From positions 1-64,000 of the forward strand of contig NZ_BAMW01000024.1 in the NCBI RefSeq assembly GCF_000963945.1: a stretch of 64,000 nt of DNA. The letters are read 5' to 3'. Made by a program: the position numbers and the translations under genes. This stretch comes from Acetobacter indonesiensis (lineage in GTDB: Bacteria; Pseudomonadota; Alphaproteobacteria; Acetobacterales; Acetobacteraceae). A model generated the notes under the pieces. It worked only from the letters and a program-made list of their open reading frames with translations, was not told the origin of the DNA and ran no database searches. Positions 46,424 to 54,293 of this stretch are shown here, piece after piece; within the stretch, counting starts at the first letter, position 1; the number at the start of each line of letters is the position of its first letter.

Positions 46424-46936
46424 CTAATTGTTGCGATTTCTATAAAATGAAATTTGTTCTTTTAAAAAGGCATATTTCCTTTTTACAATACCTGTAAGCC
46501 AGTAATTGGCTCGATAGAGAACATAACCCAATACCGCAAGCGTAAGGAATAGGCCCCAGGCAGCGCCCATGGTGAGTATAAGAAGTGACCTTTCTACCCG
46601 ATCGGGCTCAATGGCCATTGTGCATAAATCACGCTGATGTCGTGTTTCGCTACTCAACTGGACGGAAGGGGGGAGACCTTTTTCGCCTTCGCGCATTGCT
46701 GGAAGGGTTGTGGGCAACCAGGCTCTGCAGCTTTCAGTCATAGCTCGGGTTTGGTCCCGCAAGAGCGGAGAAGGCTCCGGAATTGTGCTCGTAGGCTGTG
46801 TCGTTTTAGGGGCTGGTGACGTGGTTTCTGCTACCGCGAACGCAGGCATGCCCCCAAGCAAGATGAATAGAGGCAGGATAAGTTTTGCAGTGCGGACGGC
46901 TCTGCCATGGCTGGCAGTGCAGTGGGGATGAGGCAT
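46424..46936 (-). CDS. exported/membrane hypothetical protein
   Basis: 170 aa with a signal peptide (AKLILPLFILLGGMPAFAVA), a polar Pro/Thr-rich spacer, two Cys, a transmembrane helix (LLILTMGAAWGLFLTLAVLGYVLYRA) and a basic cytoplasmic tail. Preceded by AAGGAG and by copy 1 of the shared TTCGGTCGCAT-type motif (46971-46984). Function unknown; it could belong to a transfer apparatus. Confidence 0.55.
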   Translation of the reverse strand: MPHPHCTASHGRAVRTAKLILPLFILLGGMPAFAVAETTSPAPKTTQPTSTIPEPSPLLRDQTRAMTESCRAWLPTTLPAMREGEKGLPPSVQLSSETRHQRDLCTMAIEPDRVERSLLILTMGAAWGLFLTLAVLGYVLYRANYWLTGIVKRKYAFLKEQISFYRNRNN

Positions 46937-46970
46937 GAGTGGTTCTCCTTCAAGGAGGAGTATTCCCTCT

Positions 46971-47031
46971 CATCATGCGACCAGATTCTCTTTTTTAAAC
47001 GAATCTGGCGAGACTAAGTTTTTCGTCGCAT
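46971..47031. promoter_or_regulatory. divergent promoter region with two copies of the shared motif
   Basis: Copy 1 (46971-46984) is read on the minus strand toward the gene at 46936. Copy 2 (TTTCGTCGCAT, 47021-47031) is read on the plus strand toward the gene at 47081. Between them an 8-bp inverted repeat, CCAGATTC (46981-46988) and GAATCTGG (47001-47008), forms the symmetry centre. Confidence 0.55.
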
Positions 47032-47080
47032 CCTGTGACGCAAAGATAGGGGCTCACGGGAATAAGGAGACGAAACTGTT

Positions 47081-47695
47081 ATGCAACATGGCGTCAATCC
47101 GAGTTGTGACGCGCTGTGCACCTGGGAAGATACTGGAATACAGGGTGAACACCTGAAACTGGAGGAAACATCCACCAGTGTGGTGACATTCCGCACTCCA
47201 AGTTCACCAGAGGTGAGAGCGCGTTATAGGCAAATTGCCCAGGATGGAGAAGGAAACGTACCGCACCCCCGTTTTGGTGATGGGTGGCGGTTGCGTGTCG
47301 ATATCCTGGGTGAAGATGGCAGCATAGTCGATGGGAGTGTCTTTTTCAGACTGTTCCGTGGATCTGAACAGATCGTCAGACCATATTTGTTAGGGCTGAT
47401 GACATGGGACGAAGACATGCGTCTTGGAGTGTTGATGACTGCCAGCTTACTAGGTTCCCTTGGATATGCTCAGGGAAAGATCAACCCGACAGACAAACCC
47501 AAAGAAATCAAAAAGAGCGGCAGACTTCCCCAACTTATTACCCTGATTTCAAACACGCCGCATGGGCCGCGTCCATCTGAAGCGCCGCATATGATGGAAC
47601 TCATTCACGAAATTGCCGCCGTCCTCATGCAGGAAGTGAAGAGGCGGGTTGGAGAAATCGCTCCCCCACCACCTGTGGTGAAATTCTGTCTGTGA
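47081..47695 (+). CDS. hypothetical protein
   Basis: 204 aa from the ATG at 47081 with AAGGAGACG upstream. A block WDEDMRLGVLMTASLLGSLGYAQGK and a conserved Pro-rich end are the only remarkable parts. The gene is coupled to the exported protein that follows (GTG at 47692 overlapping the stop). Confidence 0.45.
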   Translation: MQHGVNPSCDALCTWEDTGIQGEHLKLEETSTSVVTFRTPSSPEVRARYRQIAQDGEGNVPHPRFGDGWRLRVDILGEDGSIVDGSVFFRLFRGSEQIVRPYLLGLMTWDEDMRLGVLMTASLLGSLGYAQGKINPTDKPKEIKKSGRLPQLITLISNTPHGPRPSEAPHMMELIHEIAAVLMQEVKRRVGEIAPPPPVVKFCL

Positions 47696-48069
47696 AGGAA
47701 CTTATTGTGAAATTAACGTATAGCCTGCCACTGGCAGCTCTTGCTGGTTTGGTGACACTGTCACAGCCGGCTGCAGCGCAAAACATGATCAGCAGCGGGA
47801 CGAGCCAGTTCGCACCAAAAACCACGCCACATGCTGTTCCCACTCTCTTTTCTGAACATCCAGCCTCCTTGGAGCAGTTGCTGAATTCTGGATATGAAAT
47901 CCGTTCCAGCGCCAGTAGCGAAACAGGTTCATCCATGATTCTTTTCCGACCGGCCCAGCCAGACCAGAAGGCATCATGGGTAAGGTGTGAATTGATTGGC
48001 GACAAAAACGGCAACGTCGTGTTGCGTTCGAGTCATAATGTTACATCAGACTGTCGAAATTTGAACTGA
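47692..48069 (+). CDS. small secreted hypothetical protein
   Basis: 125 aa from the GTG at 47692 (another GTG at 47707). A signal peptide (YSLPLAALAGLVTLSQPAAAQ) is followed by a mature part with two Cys (WVRCELIG, TSDCRNL). Overlaps the previous gene by 4 nt. Unknown periplasmic function. Confidence 0.55.
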   Translation: MKELIVKLTYSLPLAALAGLVTLSQPAAAQNMISSGTSQFAPKTTPHAVPTLFSEHPASLEQLLNSGYEIRSSASSETGSSMILFRPAQPDQKASWVRCELIGDKNGNVVLRSSHNVTSDCRNLN

Positions 48070-48130
48070 GAAGACCAGGCGTCTTGCGGTATTCAAACAC
48101 TCGTTTTTTAGTCAACCACACAGGTCCGTT

Positions 48131-48766
48131 ATGACAACCAAGAAAACTTCTCACACCAAAAAACCAGTCGTCTCCAAAGTTCCAGAAGATCCTGCACGGC
48201 ATCGTTATACAGAAGAAGAAATGGATGCGCTTATCGATAAAGCGTGGCCAGAGGAAAAAGTGGAGGCATATTTCCAAGCCGAGCGAGACGATGCACCTAT
48301 TCCTGTTGTGCATGATTTCGCTGTGATGAGGCCCCAGACGGCGCGGTTGGCAAAGGCTCTTGCCGACATGTTTCCTGGCCAGTTTAAAGGCGTGGAAATC
48401 GGCGCGTGGCCCCCGATCAATGCAGAAGATGGCATGATAGATGTGATCTATCTCGGAGAGAGCTGGATTGTACAGCTTGGATATGACGGGTACGAGCCCT
48501 CAAGACTTGGTTTTGTCAATGCGACATGTGACGGGCTGGACTACCTGGAAGCGCTCGAAATTGATTGTGGTAGCTACCAGAAAGATGGCTTTGATTCCTA
48601 TGAGGCTGAGTTTCCGTTGACCGATGAAGACCGGGAGGAATTCATTGATTACATGCAACGCAATTTTAACCGACCGGCTGAAAAGGTCATTCTTGTTCGG
48701 GAAGATGATCGCGAAGCAAATCAGGCAAATGGGGATAAGGTCGTTCCTTTCCGCAAGCCCTCATGA
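48131..48766 (+). CDS. acidic hypothetical protein
   Basis: 211 aa; Lys-rich start and a strongly acidic middle (DAPIPVVHDF...FDSYEAEFPLTDEDREEFIDYMQ). No recognised family. Its 3' end overlaps the end of the NERD gene on the other strand by about 46 bp. Confidence 0.45.
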   Translation: MTTKKTSHTKKPVVSKVPEDPARHRYTEEEMDALIDKAWPEEKVEAYFQAERDDAPIPVVHDFAVMRPQTARLAKALADMFPGQFKGVEIGAWPPINAEDGMIDVIYLGESWIVQLGYDGYEPSRLGFVNATCDGLDYLEALEIDCGSYQKDGFDSYEAEFPLTDEDREEFIDYMQRNFNRPAEKVILVREDDREANQANGDKVVPFRKPS

Positions 48767-49323
48767 TGTTTTGCTACTTCCGTTAGACGTTCCCAGGCAT
48801 GCTGGAGCAGCTCTGAAACAGAGTTGTTCCGTATGCTTTTCAGCTCCTTCGTAAATGTTTCACTTGTGTGCACCACTGAGGAAAGCTCGGGGGCAACTTC
48901 TGCAGTCCCCGTCATGACAATTCTACTGAGTGTCTGAATCCGAGAATCTATGTGACGGACGATCATATAGACGGCATCACAATGGCCGGCATTTTGCCGA
49001 ACAGGACTGTATATTTTCTCAGACCACCCACCCGGCAGAGTTAGCCGCCAGTAATCGTTGCGAACATCCCCACTCAATCGGCCTCGTAAGTGTTTGGTTT
49101 CAATGACGAGTATGCCAAGCGCCGTCAGCGCGATATGATCAATCTGCGTCGCGTTTCCAGATCGGGTTGGCAACACAATATCATGGAGACTGGGGAGACC
49201 ACATTCAGCAAGAATGTTCTTGACGTCCGTCTCACCTTTGCGCCCCTGAATGTCAGATTTGAAAGCTTTCAAGAATGAGTTTTCTCGTGCAGACCGCAGG
49301 GCAGGACCGTATCGCCGACGCAT
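48721..49323 (-). CDS. NERD-domain protein
   Basis: 200 aa from the ATG at 49323, which overlaps the stop of the preceding small gene. The NERD nuclease-related core is GRKGETDVKNIL...LPTRSGNATQIDHIALTALGILVIETKH (E ... D ... E-x-K type), then LSGDVRNDYWRL and NPVRQN-like YSPVRQNAGHCDAV. Such proteins are predicted nucleases of the restriction-enzyme-like superfamily. Confidence 0.75.
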   Translation of the reverse strand: MRRRYGPALRSARENSFLKAFKSDIQGRKGETDVKNILAECGLPSLHDIVLPTRSGNATQIDHIALTALGILVIETKHLRGRLSGDVRNDYWRLTLPGGWSEKIYSPVRQNAGHCDAVYMIVRHIDSRIQTLSRIVMTGTAEVAPELSSVVHTSETFTKELKSIRNNSVSELLQHAWERLTEVAKHHEGLRKGTTLSPFA

Positions 49324-49565
49324 CAGATGTCCCCCTTTTTTTGGGAGACTTGCAATACTTGCTTGCGGCGTCTGGCTTCCCGCTGGCGTGCACAAACTAA
49401 TTCACGGTTGCGAGCATAGTATCGTTGATGCTTTGACATGTTATCGCCAGAGGTTCGTGGGTAATGAGTTGTTTTGTGCGGTGAACCATTGGGTGCAATG
49501 ACAATGCTTTCAGTTTCGACATGGGACGTCATGACCGAAGGCTGATGACTGGATTTTCGCGGCAT
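49323..49565 (-). CDS. small basic hypothetical protein
   Basis: 80 aa, Arg/Lys-rich C-terminus (NRELVCARQREARRRKQ) that would suit DNA or RNA binding. Coupled to the NERD gene by overlap. A copy of the shared motif (GATGCGACGAAA, 49607-49618) lies 42 bp upstream. Confidence 0.5.
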   Translation of the reverse strand: MPRKSSHQPSVMTSHVETESIVIAPNGSPHKTTHYPRTSGDNMSKHQRYYARNRELVCARQREARRRKQVLQVSQKKGDI

Positions 49566-49660
49566 TAGAAACTCCTCACTGATCGGGAGACAGTTTGGAG
49601 TGTGGTGATGCGACGAAAAATACTCATTTCTTCAGGAAAGAAATTTTTATGATGCCTTGA

Positions 49661-49750
49661 GCGCACAGAACACCACGTTCGCCGCAATGGTGCGGCCTGA
49701 CGGCCCGCGCCCTTAATGGCGCGCCATTGCCCCGACCGGTTGTCTGTGCC
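49661..49750. repeat. GC-rich intergenic stem element, copy F
   Basis: Arms GCGCACAGAACACCACG and CCGGTTGTCTGTGCC are partly complementary; between them CGCCGCAATGGTGCGGC, TGACGGCCCGCG and a GGCGCGCC palindrome. Located between two divergent genes. Confidence 0.45.
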
Positions 49751-49783
49751 CCACGAAATTGAGACCAAAATTAAAGGATCTCA

Positions 49784-50596
49784 ATGATGAGTATATCCAC
49801 AATATCAGTCCAGACACTCACTGGCCCAGCCTCGCTCCTCAACAGGCTCGTGAAAGAACTTGTTGAGGGATACTGTCACTCCGAAGACATCATGTTTCTG
49901 GATGACAATACGGTACAAATTTCACTTTATAACGGCTCTGGTTCGACCCTTCTCCATCATGCAGATGCTCTTTCTGTAGAATATCCAGCACTGGAAATCC
50001 GAGCCGTAGAATGGGTTGATTGTTTCGAGGACGTCAGTGTTGCTTATTGGAAAAGCGGACGTAAAATCTACCAATGCGATTTGTGCGAGATCGTCTCGTG
50101 TGAGAAACCTGAAGGCTACAGCGGCCCGTTAGCCGATAAAAGGATCAGGTTTTGGCAAGCCGTGCCCGATTTAAAGATGGCGATAGAGCATATCCTGCCT
50201 GATTACGATCTGATGGCACTCTCAGGGCTTGTAACGTTGGCTGGTGGTTGGCTTGCCCTGCATAATGCAGACAGCAAAGTTCTCTTACGGCTCCCTTCGC
50301 AACCCGACCTGAACGATGGATGCTTTGTCCAGCTTTCATCTGAAATAGGGCGCGTTGCTATCGTGCAGGGCATAGATCGCTACGGATGTTGTGCGTCTGA
50401 ACATTCAGTTTCTTATGCGGATGTAACAGCCCGTTGGCCAGAGTTGCGACCGTTTCTGCGCTCGTATTGGCGCTCAGGAAAAAAGCAGCGCACACGCAAT
50501 AGAAGATGGTATCGACTTCAACAGAGAATGGCCGGAAAGCCAATGAAGTGGAGATTATCGCTTAGACACAGTGAGGATCTGGATATTCCTTTCTAA
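49784..50596 (+). CDS. hypothetical protein
   Basis: 270 aa. The first 90 residues look like an alpha-beta domain (SLLNRLVKELVEGYCHSEDIMFLDDNTVQISLYNGSG...), reminiscent of YubB-like ferredoxin-fold plasmid proteins, but the match is weak. The C-terminus is very basic (SGKKQRTRNRRWYRLQQRMAGKPMKWRLSLR). Stand-alone gene flanked by GC-rich stem elements. Confidence 0.45.
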   Translation: MMSISTISVQTLTGPASLLNRLVKELVEGYCHSEDIMFLDDNTVQISLYNGSGSTLLHHADALSVEYPALEIRAVEWVDCFEDVSVAYWKSGRKIYQCDLCEIVSCEKPEGYSGPLADKRIRFWQAVPDLKMAIEHILPDYDLMALSGLVTLAGGWLALHNADSKVLLRLPSQPDLNDGCFVQLSSEIGRVAIVQGIDRYGCCASEHSVSYADVTARWPELRPFLRSYWRSGKKQRTRNRRWYRLQQRMAGKPMKWRLSLRHSEDLDIPF

Positions 50597-50611
50597 AACA
50601 GGATCCCTCTG

Positions 50612-50735
50612 ACCGAAACGGTCTCTCGCATCAAGCGGTGGCTCCTCGTCCGTCTGGCTGCGCCAGACGGCCTGCGGTGCCGGCGCTGCGCGCCGCGCAT
50701 GACCCGACAGCCCGCTCCGGTCGGACATGAAGGAG
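50612..50735. repeat. GC-rich intergenic stem element, copy G
   Basis: Contains CCGTCTGGCTGCGCCAGACGG (a strong hairpin) and GCGCTGCGCGCCGCGC, between partial arms TCTGACCG and CGGTCGGA. It fills the gap between two unknown genes and has no ORF. Confidence 0.45.
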
Positions 50736-50763
50736 TTCAAAACTCCTAAGAAAGCGACATCTC

Positions 50764-51417
50764 ATGTCCTATCGTATTGTTTACGACCTCGCAGCCACGA
50801 AGTTTTCTTCGGACACTCTAAACGCAGCGTTCCCAGATCATGGGTTTTCTAGTGACCAGTATCTCTTCTTCGAATTGGGTGGCGACAACAACCTCTATGA
50901 ATCCTATGCGTCCCGCCAGCGCACCCTCCAACGGCGTGTCAGAAACTGGTCACTGATTGCAATGGGATCAGAGTGGGAAGTGATGCGTCAGCTCGTCACT
51001 TTTGCTGCGTCATGTGAAGGGGGCGGTATGCGGTTCAGTGGGGCATCTGAAACGGCCGCCGAGACATACATACGCAAATGTAGGGTAATAGTCTCTGAGG
51101 CAGTAACGCCTGATACCCTCTTGCAAAGAATGGGCTGTGGGGTGTCCCTGCAGATTGCCACACTCGGTGACGAGTGTCCTGAGTGGAGAAAGAGGAAAAT
51201 CGAGACGCTGACGGCACTTCTTGGTCAGCCTGGAGGAACAGACACTCACCAATGGTTTGTCCGGCCCCTGCATGACATGAAGGATGCGGCCGCTTTATTT
51301 GCCTTTGGCTACATGGACGGTAGGCCAATTTACAACATGGCAAGCGTCTCAGTCGTCCACCAGTCCAAACGCCCTCTGATGAAAGACTTGGCGATGCGGA
51401 AACAGCACGCATTCTAA
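50764..51417 (+). CDS. hypothetical protein
   Basis: 217 aa (MSYRIVYDLAATKF...). Mixed alpha-beta composition, several Cys, no recognised motif. Stand-alone; the stop is followed by a small hairpin (CACCTGCATAG...GTGCAGGTG) at about 51433-51458 that could terminate it. Confidence 0.45.
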   Translation: MSYRIVYDLAATKFSSDTLNAAFPDHGFSSDQYLFFELGGDNNLYESYASRQRTLQRRVRNWSLIAMGSEWEVMRQLVTFAASCEGGGMRFSGASETAAETYIRKCRVIVSEAVTPDTLLQRMGCGVSLQIATLGDECPEWRKRKIETLTALLGQPGGTDTHQWFVRPLHDMKDAAALFAFGYMDGRPIYNMASVSVVHQSKRPLMKDLAMRKQHAF

Positions 51418-51470
51418 TGCCAGAGTTATCCCACCTGCATAGTCTGTTGTGCAGGTGGGAGGAGAGCGCT

Positions 51471-51668
51471 TCATCGTATCTGCGCGGCTTTCATCATGAA
51501 ACCCCAGGCTAACATTGCTGTCACGGTGGTAGGAATCAGCATCAATTGGGCAATGGTCGTGTGACCAGAACAGGCAAGGCAAATGGCGGTGCAGCCTATC
51601 GCTACTTCTGCAAACTAGTAAGTTAGGCCTTGGGTTATCGTGCGTGTGTTGTCGTTGTGATCCATCAT
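51471..51668 (-). pseudogene. small membrane protein frame interrupted by an amber codon
   Basis: From the ATG at 51668 (or 51665) the frame reads about 16 residues (MDHNDNTRTITQGLTY), meets TAG at 51615-51617, then continues open with a hydrophobic sequence FAEVAIGCTAICLACSGHTTIA...TTVTAMLAWGFMMKA to a TGA at 51471. The intact version would be a 60-odd residue two-helix protein. It follows the small membrane gene at 51875 on the same strand. Confidence 0.4.
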
Positions 51669-51683
51669 AAAGTGTTATCCTTT

Positions 51684-51875
51684 TTAGGGCACATTGCTGA
51701 ACAGTGAGTCCGAGCCACCACACAATGCCGCCAGAAAGGCAGGAACTGTTAGTAAACAGAATGCGATTATACACTGTCTGCGTTCGCTAAACCAAAGCCT
51801 TGTCACAATAAAAACCACAACAGAGTAGAGCAACAGAATTAAAACTGCGTTGAGACTAACGCTATCACTATCCAT
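51684..51875 (-). CDS. small two-helix membrane protein
   Basis: 63 aa, two transmembrane helices (VLILLLYSVVVFIVTRLWF and CIIAFCLLTVPAFLAALC). The shared motif GTCATGCGACCGAAAA at 51921-51936 lies 46 bp upstream in the usual orientation. Function unknown. Confidence 0.5.
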   Translation of the reverse strand: MDSDSVSLNAVLILLLYSVVVFIVTRLWFSERRQCIIAFCLLTVPAFLAALCGGSDSLFSNVP

Positions 51876-51968
51876 GCCTCGCTTCCCATTCCTGTATCGA
51901 TGCTTCAGGTGTCATCCATCGTCATGCGACCGAAAACGCGAATGGGACATTTTATTGAATAGTCAGAC

Positions 51969-52508
51969 TTATTTCGTTTTAGACGTGCGAGTGCGGCGAT
52001 CTTCTATGCCTTTCACTTTCGCACCAGGACTACGTCGCCCAAGAGAAGTGCGCTTGGCAATCGCTGCCCGTTGCGCAGAGTAGTTTGGGGCTACCATGGG
52101 GTACTCGGGAGGCAATCCCCACCGTGTTCGATAGTCTTCAGGGCTCATGTTGAAATGTTTCCGAAGATAAGACTTCAACATCTTGGTTTTCTGACCATCC
52201 TCAAGACAGATGATGTAATCCGGGAAGACGGAACGCTTGACCTCAACGGCAGGAGAAAGAGCCTGTTGGGGCTGTAGGACAGTGTCATCCAATGGCTTAG
52301 AGGCCGGTGGTGTAACTGTCTTCTCTTGAAACGCTTCAGGAGTAGGCTGGGGCAGGGTGAGTGTCTCCAGCGTTGAATAAACCGATCGGATCAGACCTGG
52401 GAGTGCGTCAGCACTAACCGTGTTATGACCGACATAGGCTGATATGATTGCTACAGTCTGATTGAATTTATGTGTCTCAGTGTCATGCCCTGATACTGAT
52501 TTTGCCAT
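51969..52508 (-). CDS. MucR/Ros-family transcriptional regulator
   Basis: 179 aa from the ATG at 52508 (MAKSVSGHD). The C-terminal domain is diagnostic: PDYIICLEDGQKTKMLKSYLRKHFNMSPEDYRTRWGLPPEYPMVAPNYSAQRAAIAKRTSLGRR. The N-terminal 100 residues are unusually long and Pro/Thr-rich. These alphaproteobacterial zinc-finger proteins bind AT-rich DNA and silence or activate many genes. As the only recognisable global-type regulator in this region, it is a candidate for acting on the shared promoter motif. Confidence 0.85.
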   Translation of the reverse strand: MAKSVSGHDTETHKFNQTVAIISAYVGHNTVSADALPGLIRSVYSTLETLTLPQPTPEAFQEKTVTPPASKPLDDTVLQPQQALSPAVEVKRSVFPDYIICLEDGQKTKMLKSYLRKHFNMSPEDYRTRWGLPPEYPMVAPNYSAQRAAIAKRTSLGRRSPGAKVKGIEDRRTRTSKTK

Positions 52509-52616
52509 TACGCTGCTCTCTTTGGTTTCCAAATGCCGTCACAAGACTAAATCTTTGACCTGTAATGGTTTGACCTGTTTAACATGTTGCCTCTCTCCGG
52601 CAACTTAGTGATGTTC

Positions 52617-52892
52617 TTATGACGTTAACCCGTCATTTTGGCCGTTGCAGGGCTCACAGGGTATGCCCCTTAGAACATGTGTTTTGTTCTGACGCTCAAT
52701 CCAGCCGCTTTCCCATCCGCACCGCTCACACGAAAAGAGGGCGACACACGTGTTTCCCGGTTTATAGACGCACCCGTGATCTCCGACATCAATCATATGC
52801 GCCAGAAACCGCCGGGGTGACCGTGGCTTTCTATAACCGAACAGGTCCGGTTGGCGAGGTTTGTATTTGCTCGCGGAGTGAGGAGAAACCAT
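52617..52892 (-). CDS. zinc-ribbon hypothetical protein
   Basis: 91 aa from the ATG at 52892 (MVSPHSASKY). FSCERCGWESGWI and GIPCEPCNGQ give two C-x2-C pairs, a zinc ribbon. The ATG follows the stop of the next upstream gene by 7 nt, so the two form an operon behind the motif at 53166. Confidence 0.55.
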   Translation of the reverse strand: MVSPHSASKYKPRQPDLFGYRKPRSPRRFLAHMIDVGDHGCVYKPGNTCVALFSCERCGWESGWIERQNKTHVLRGIPCEPCNGQNDGLTS

Positions 52893-52899
52893 CAACAGC

Positions 52900-53115
52900 T
52901 CACTGGCTATCTTCGGGCGGGGTGTTCTGCTTGAGAGATTGGTCACTTCTTTGGTCTGACAGGACACAGAAGGAGGTCAGGCCAGCTTTAGACCTTAAGA
53001 CATCGAAATGGGCAGACTGCTCTCGCGGAAAGGGAAAGAAGGGGTTTTCGCCAGAGGCGAGCTCAATAATACAGGGTCTGGCCCAGGGGCTCTTTGGGAG
53101 TTCCTCAATCGTCAT
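52900..53115 (-). CDS. small hypothetical protein
   Basis: 71 aa (MTIEELPKSPW...), preceded by AAAGGACTACAAG. It is the first gene downstream of one of the two nearly identical promoter regions (53166-53265). Unknown function. Confidence 0.5.
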   Translation of the reverse strand: MTIEELPKSPWARPCIIELASGENPFFPFPREQSAHFDVLRSKAGLTSFCVLSDQRSDQSLKQNTPPEDSQ

Positions 53116-53165
53116 CTTGTAGTCCTTTCAGATAATAAAATTCCGTTCTGCGTTTCTGTCAGGCT

Positions 53166-53265
53166 ATGATGCGACCGAATAGATAAAAAACAGCCCGTCT
53201 TCAAAATTATGAAGAGAGTTCAGATCAGGTTGGGCTTTGCCTGTTGCAAGTTTCTCGTTTCCGAC
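53166..53265. promoter_or_regulatory. duplicated promoter region, copy 1
   Basis: About 95 bp nearly identical to 53790-53885: the shared ATGCGACCGAAT motif, GATAAAAAACAG, then CTTCAAAATTATG and GAGAGTTCAGATCAGGTTGG (20 identical bases). On the minus strand a TTGAAG (-35-like) lies 17 nt before a TATC-rich -10-like element, with GGTCGCAT just after it. Confidence 0.6.
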
Positions 53266-53360
53266 AGCGCTTGGTACATACGGGCCGGCCTCCATACCGG
53301 CACACTGTATGAATCCGATGAGATCAGATTATGCTTTGAGCTATCCAAGAAACCCAGCGC

Positions 53361-53717
53361 CTAGATTTCTTCGATCATTGAAGCGAGAAGATCCAGAAGC
53401 CAGCCCCCAAATCCGGCCATCAGCGCCACGTCGAGAGCGCTGAGCGCCTCTTTCTCATGGCCCAGAAGATAGAGGCCGAGCGAGAGAACAGTGCAAAGCG
53501 CCGTAACCGGAACAGCTAGGAAAACAGCGTAGCGGGTTGAGCGGCGGAGCCACAGCATCATCGTCGCCATGCCCGCCGTAGCGATATCGAAAAATGCAAA
53601 GGGAGTGCCGAGCAACTTGGCGTTGTTTCGCTCACGAATGGCCGCGATAAGCCATTGGACACCAAACAGAAGGAGAAAATAAGGCCAAAAAGTCGGTATG
53701 GTAAGCATCTGTATCAT
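53361..53717 (-). CDS. small membrane protein
   Basis: 118 aa from the ATG at 53717 (MIQMLTIPTF), which follows AAAGGAC. Four hydrophobic segments (FWPYFLLLFGVQWLIAAI, FFDIATAGMATMMLWL, YAVFLAVPVTALCTVLSLGLYLLG, LMAGFGGWLLDLLASM). No family recognised. It is read from the second copy of the duplicated promoter region. Confidence 0.55.
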   Translation of the reverse strand: MIQMLTIPTFWPYFLLLFGVQWLIAAIRERNNAKLLGTPFAFFDIATAGMATMMLWLRRSTRYAVFLAVPVTALCTVLSLGLYLLGHEKEALSALDVALMAGFGGWLLDLLASMIEEI

Positions 53718-53789
53718 GTCCTTTTGACAAAGCAGACGCCTCGAATGAGGACGTTTCTTCTGCTGATGAAGGGCAGAGTGACGCGCAAA

Positions 53790-53885
53790 GATGCGACCGA
53801 ATTGATAAAAACAGTCTTTCTTCAAAATTATGGTGAGAGTTCAGATCAGGTTGGGCTTTGCCAGTCGCAGTTTTCTTGTTTCCGT
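53790..53885. promoter_or_regulatory. duplicated promoter region, copy 2
   Basis: Partner of 53166-53265. Differences are scattered single bases, while GAGTTCAGATCAGGTTGGGC and the GGTCGCAT element are conserved. It precedes the membrane protein at 53717. Confidence 0.6.
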
Positions 53886-53920
53886 TTGCCCAGGTCTTGC
53901 GTGTGTCCCTTCAATAAGGA

Positions 53921-54246
53921 TCCGGGACGCCCCTGTCGGGGTGCGTTCGCTCAGCATCTCTAGGCGGCCGAGCCGCCAAGAGATGTCGAGCCCCCTAAAC
54001 GGGGTCTCGCCACTTTCGTGCTAATGCTCACCGTCGTTCTTTTCTATACTTGTCTTTACTGTCTTGCATGAAAGTAAATAAAGGGCATGCGGAAAAGAAA
54101 GCGGAAGTTATTAGGCAAGTAAACAAAAATAATTCATTTATTTTGTTGGTTTTATTGCATTTTATGCTTGCAATAGTGGGGCGGTTTGTACTATCTTTTA
54201 CTTGTGAGAGGGAAATAACTCCCAAGCACAAAGCGCCCCGAGCCAG
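53921..54246. repeat. structured leader, copy 1 (upstream of the gene at 54294)
   Basis: Begins with about 130 bp nearly identical to 55839-55969. Hairpins: GCCCCTGTCGGGGTGC; CATCTCT-A-GGCGGC / GCCGCC-A-AGAGATG; GAGCCCCCTAAACGGGGTCTC. A further hairpin of TTTACT and AGTAAA follows, then a conserved ATCTTTTACTTGT. It ends about 50 nt before the start codon. Confidence 0.65.
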
Positions 54247-54293
54247 TGGTACGAACACTGAAACGGGGCTAACGCCAGACAGGAGACTAGATC

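Noticed and set aside
29911-51617. Programmed amber readthrough or stop-codon reassignment
   Set aside because: Two genes have in-frame TAG codons, but TAG also ends normal genes here (drt3a, the tyrosine recombinase, the exported nuclease), so reassignment is unlikely. Independent point mutations are simpler.
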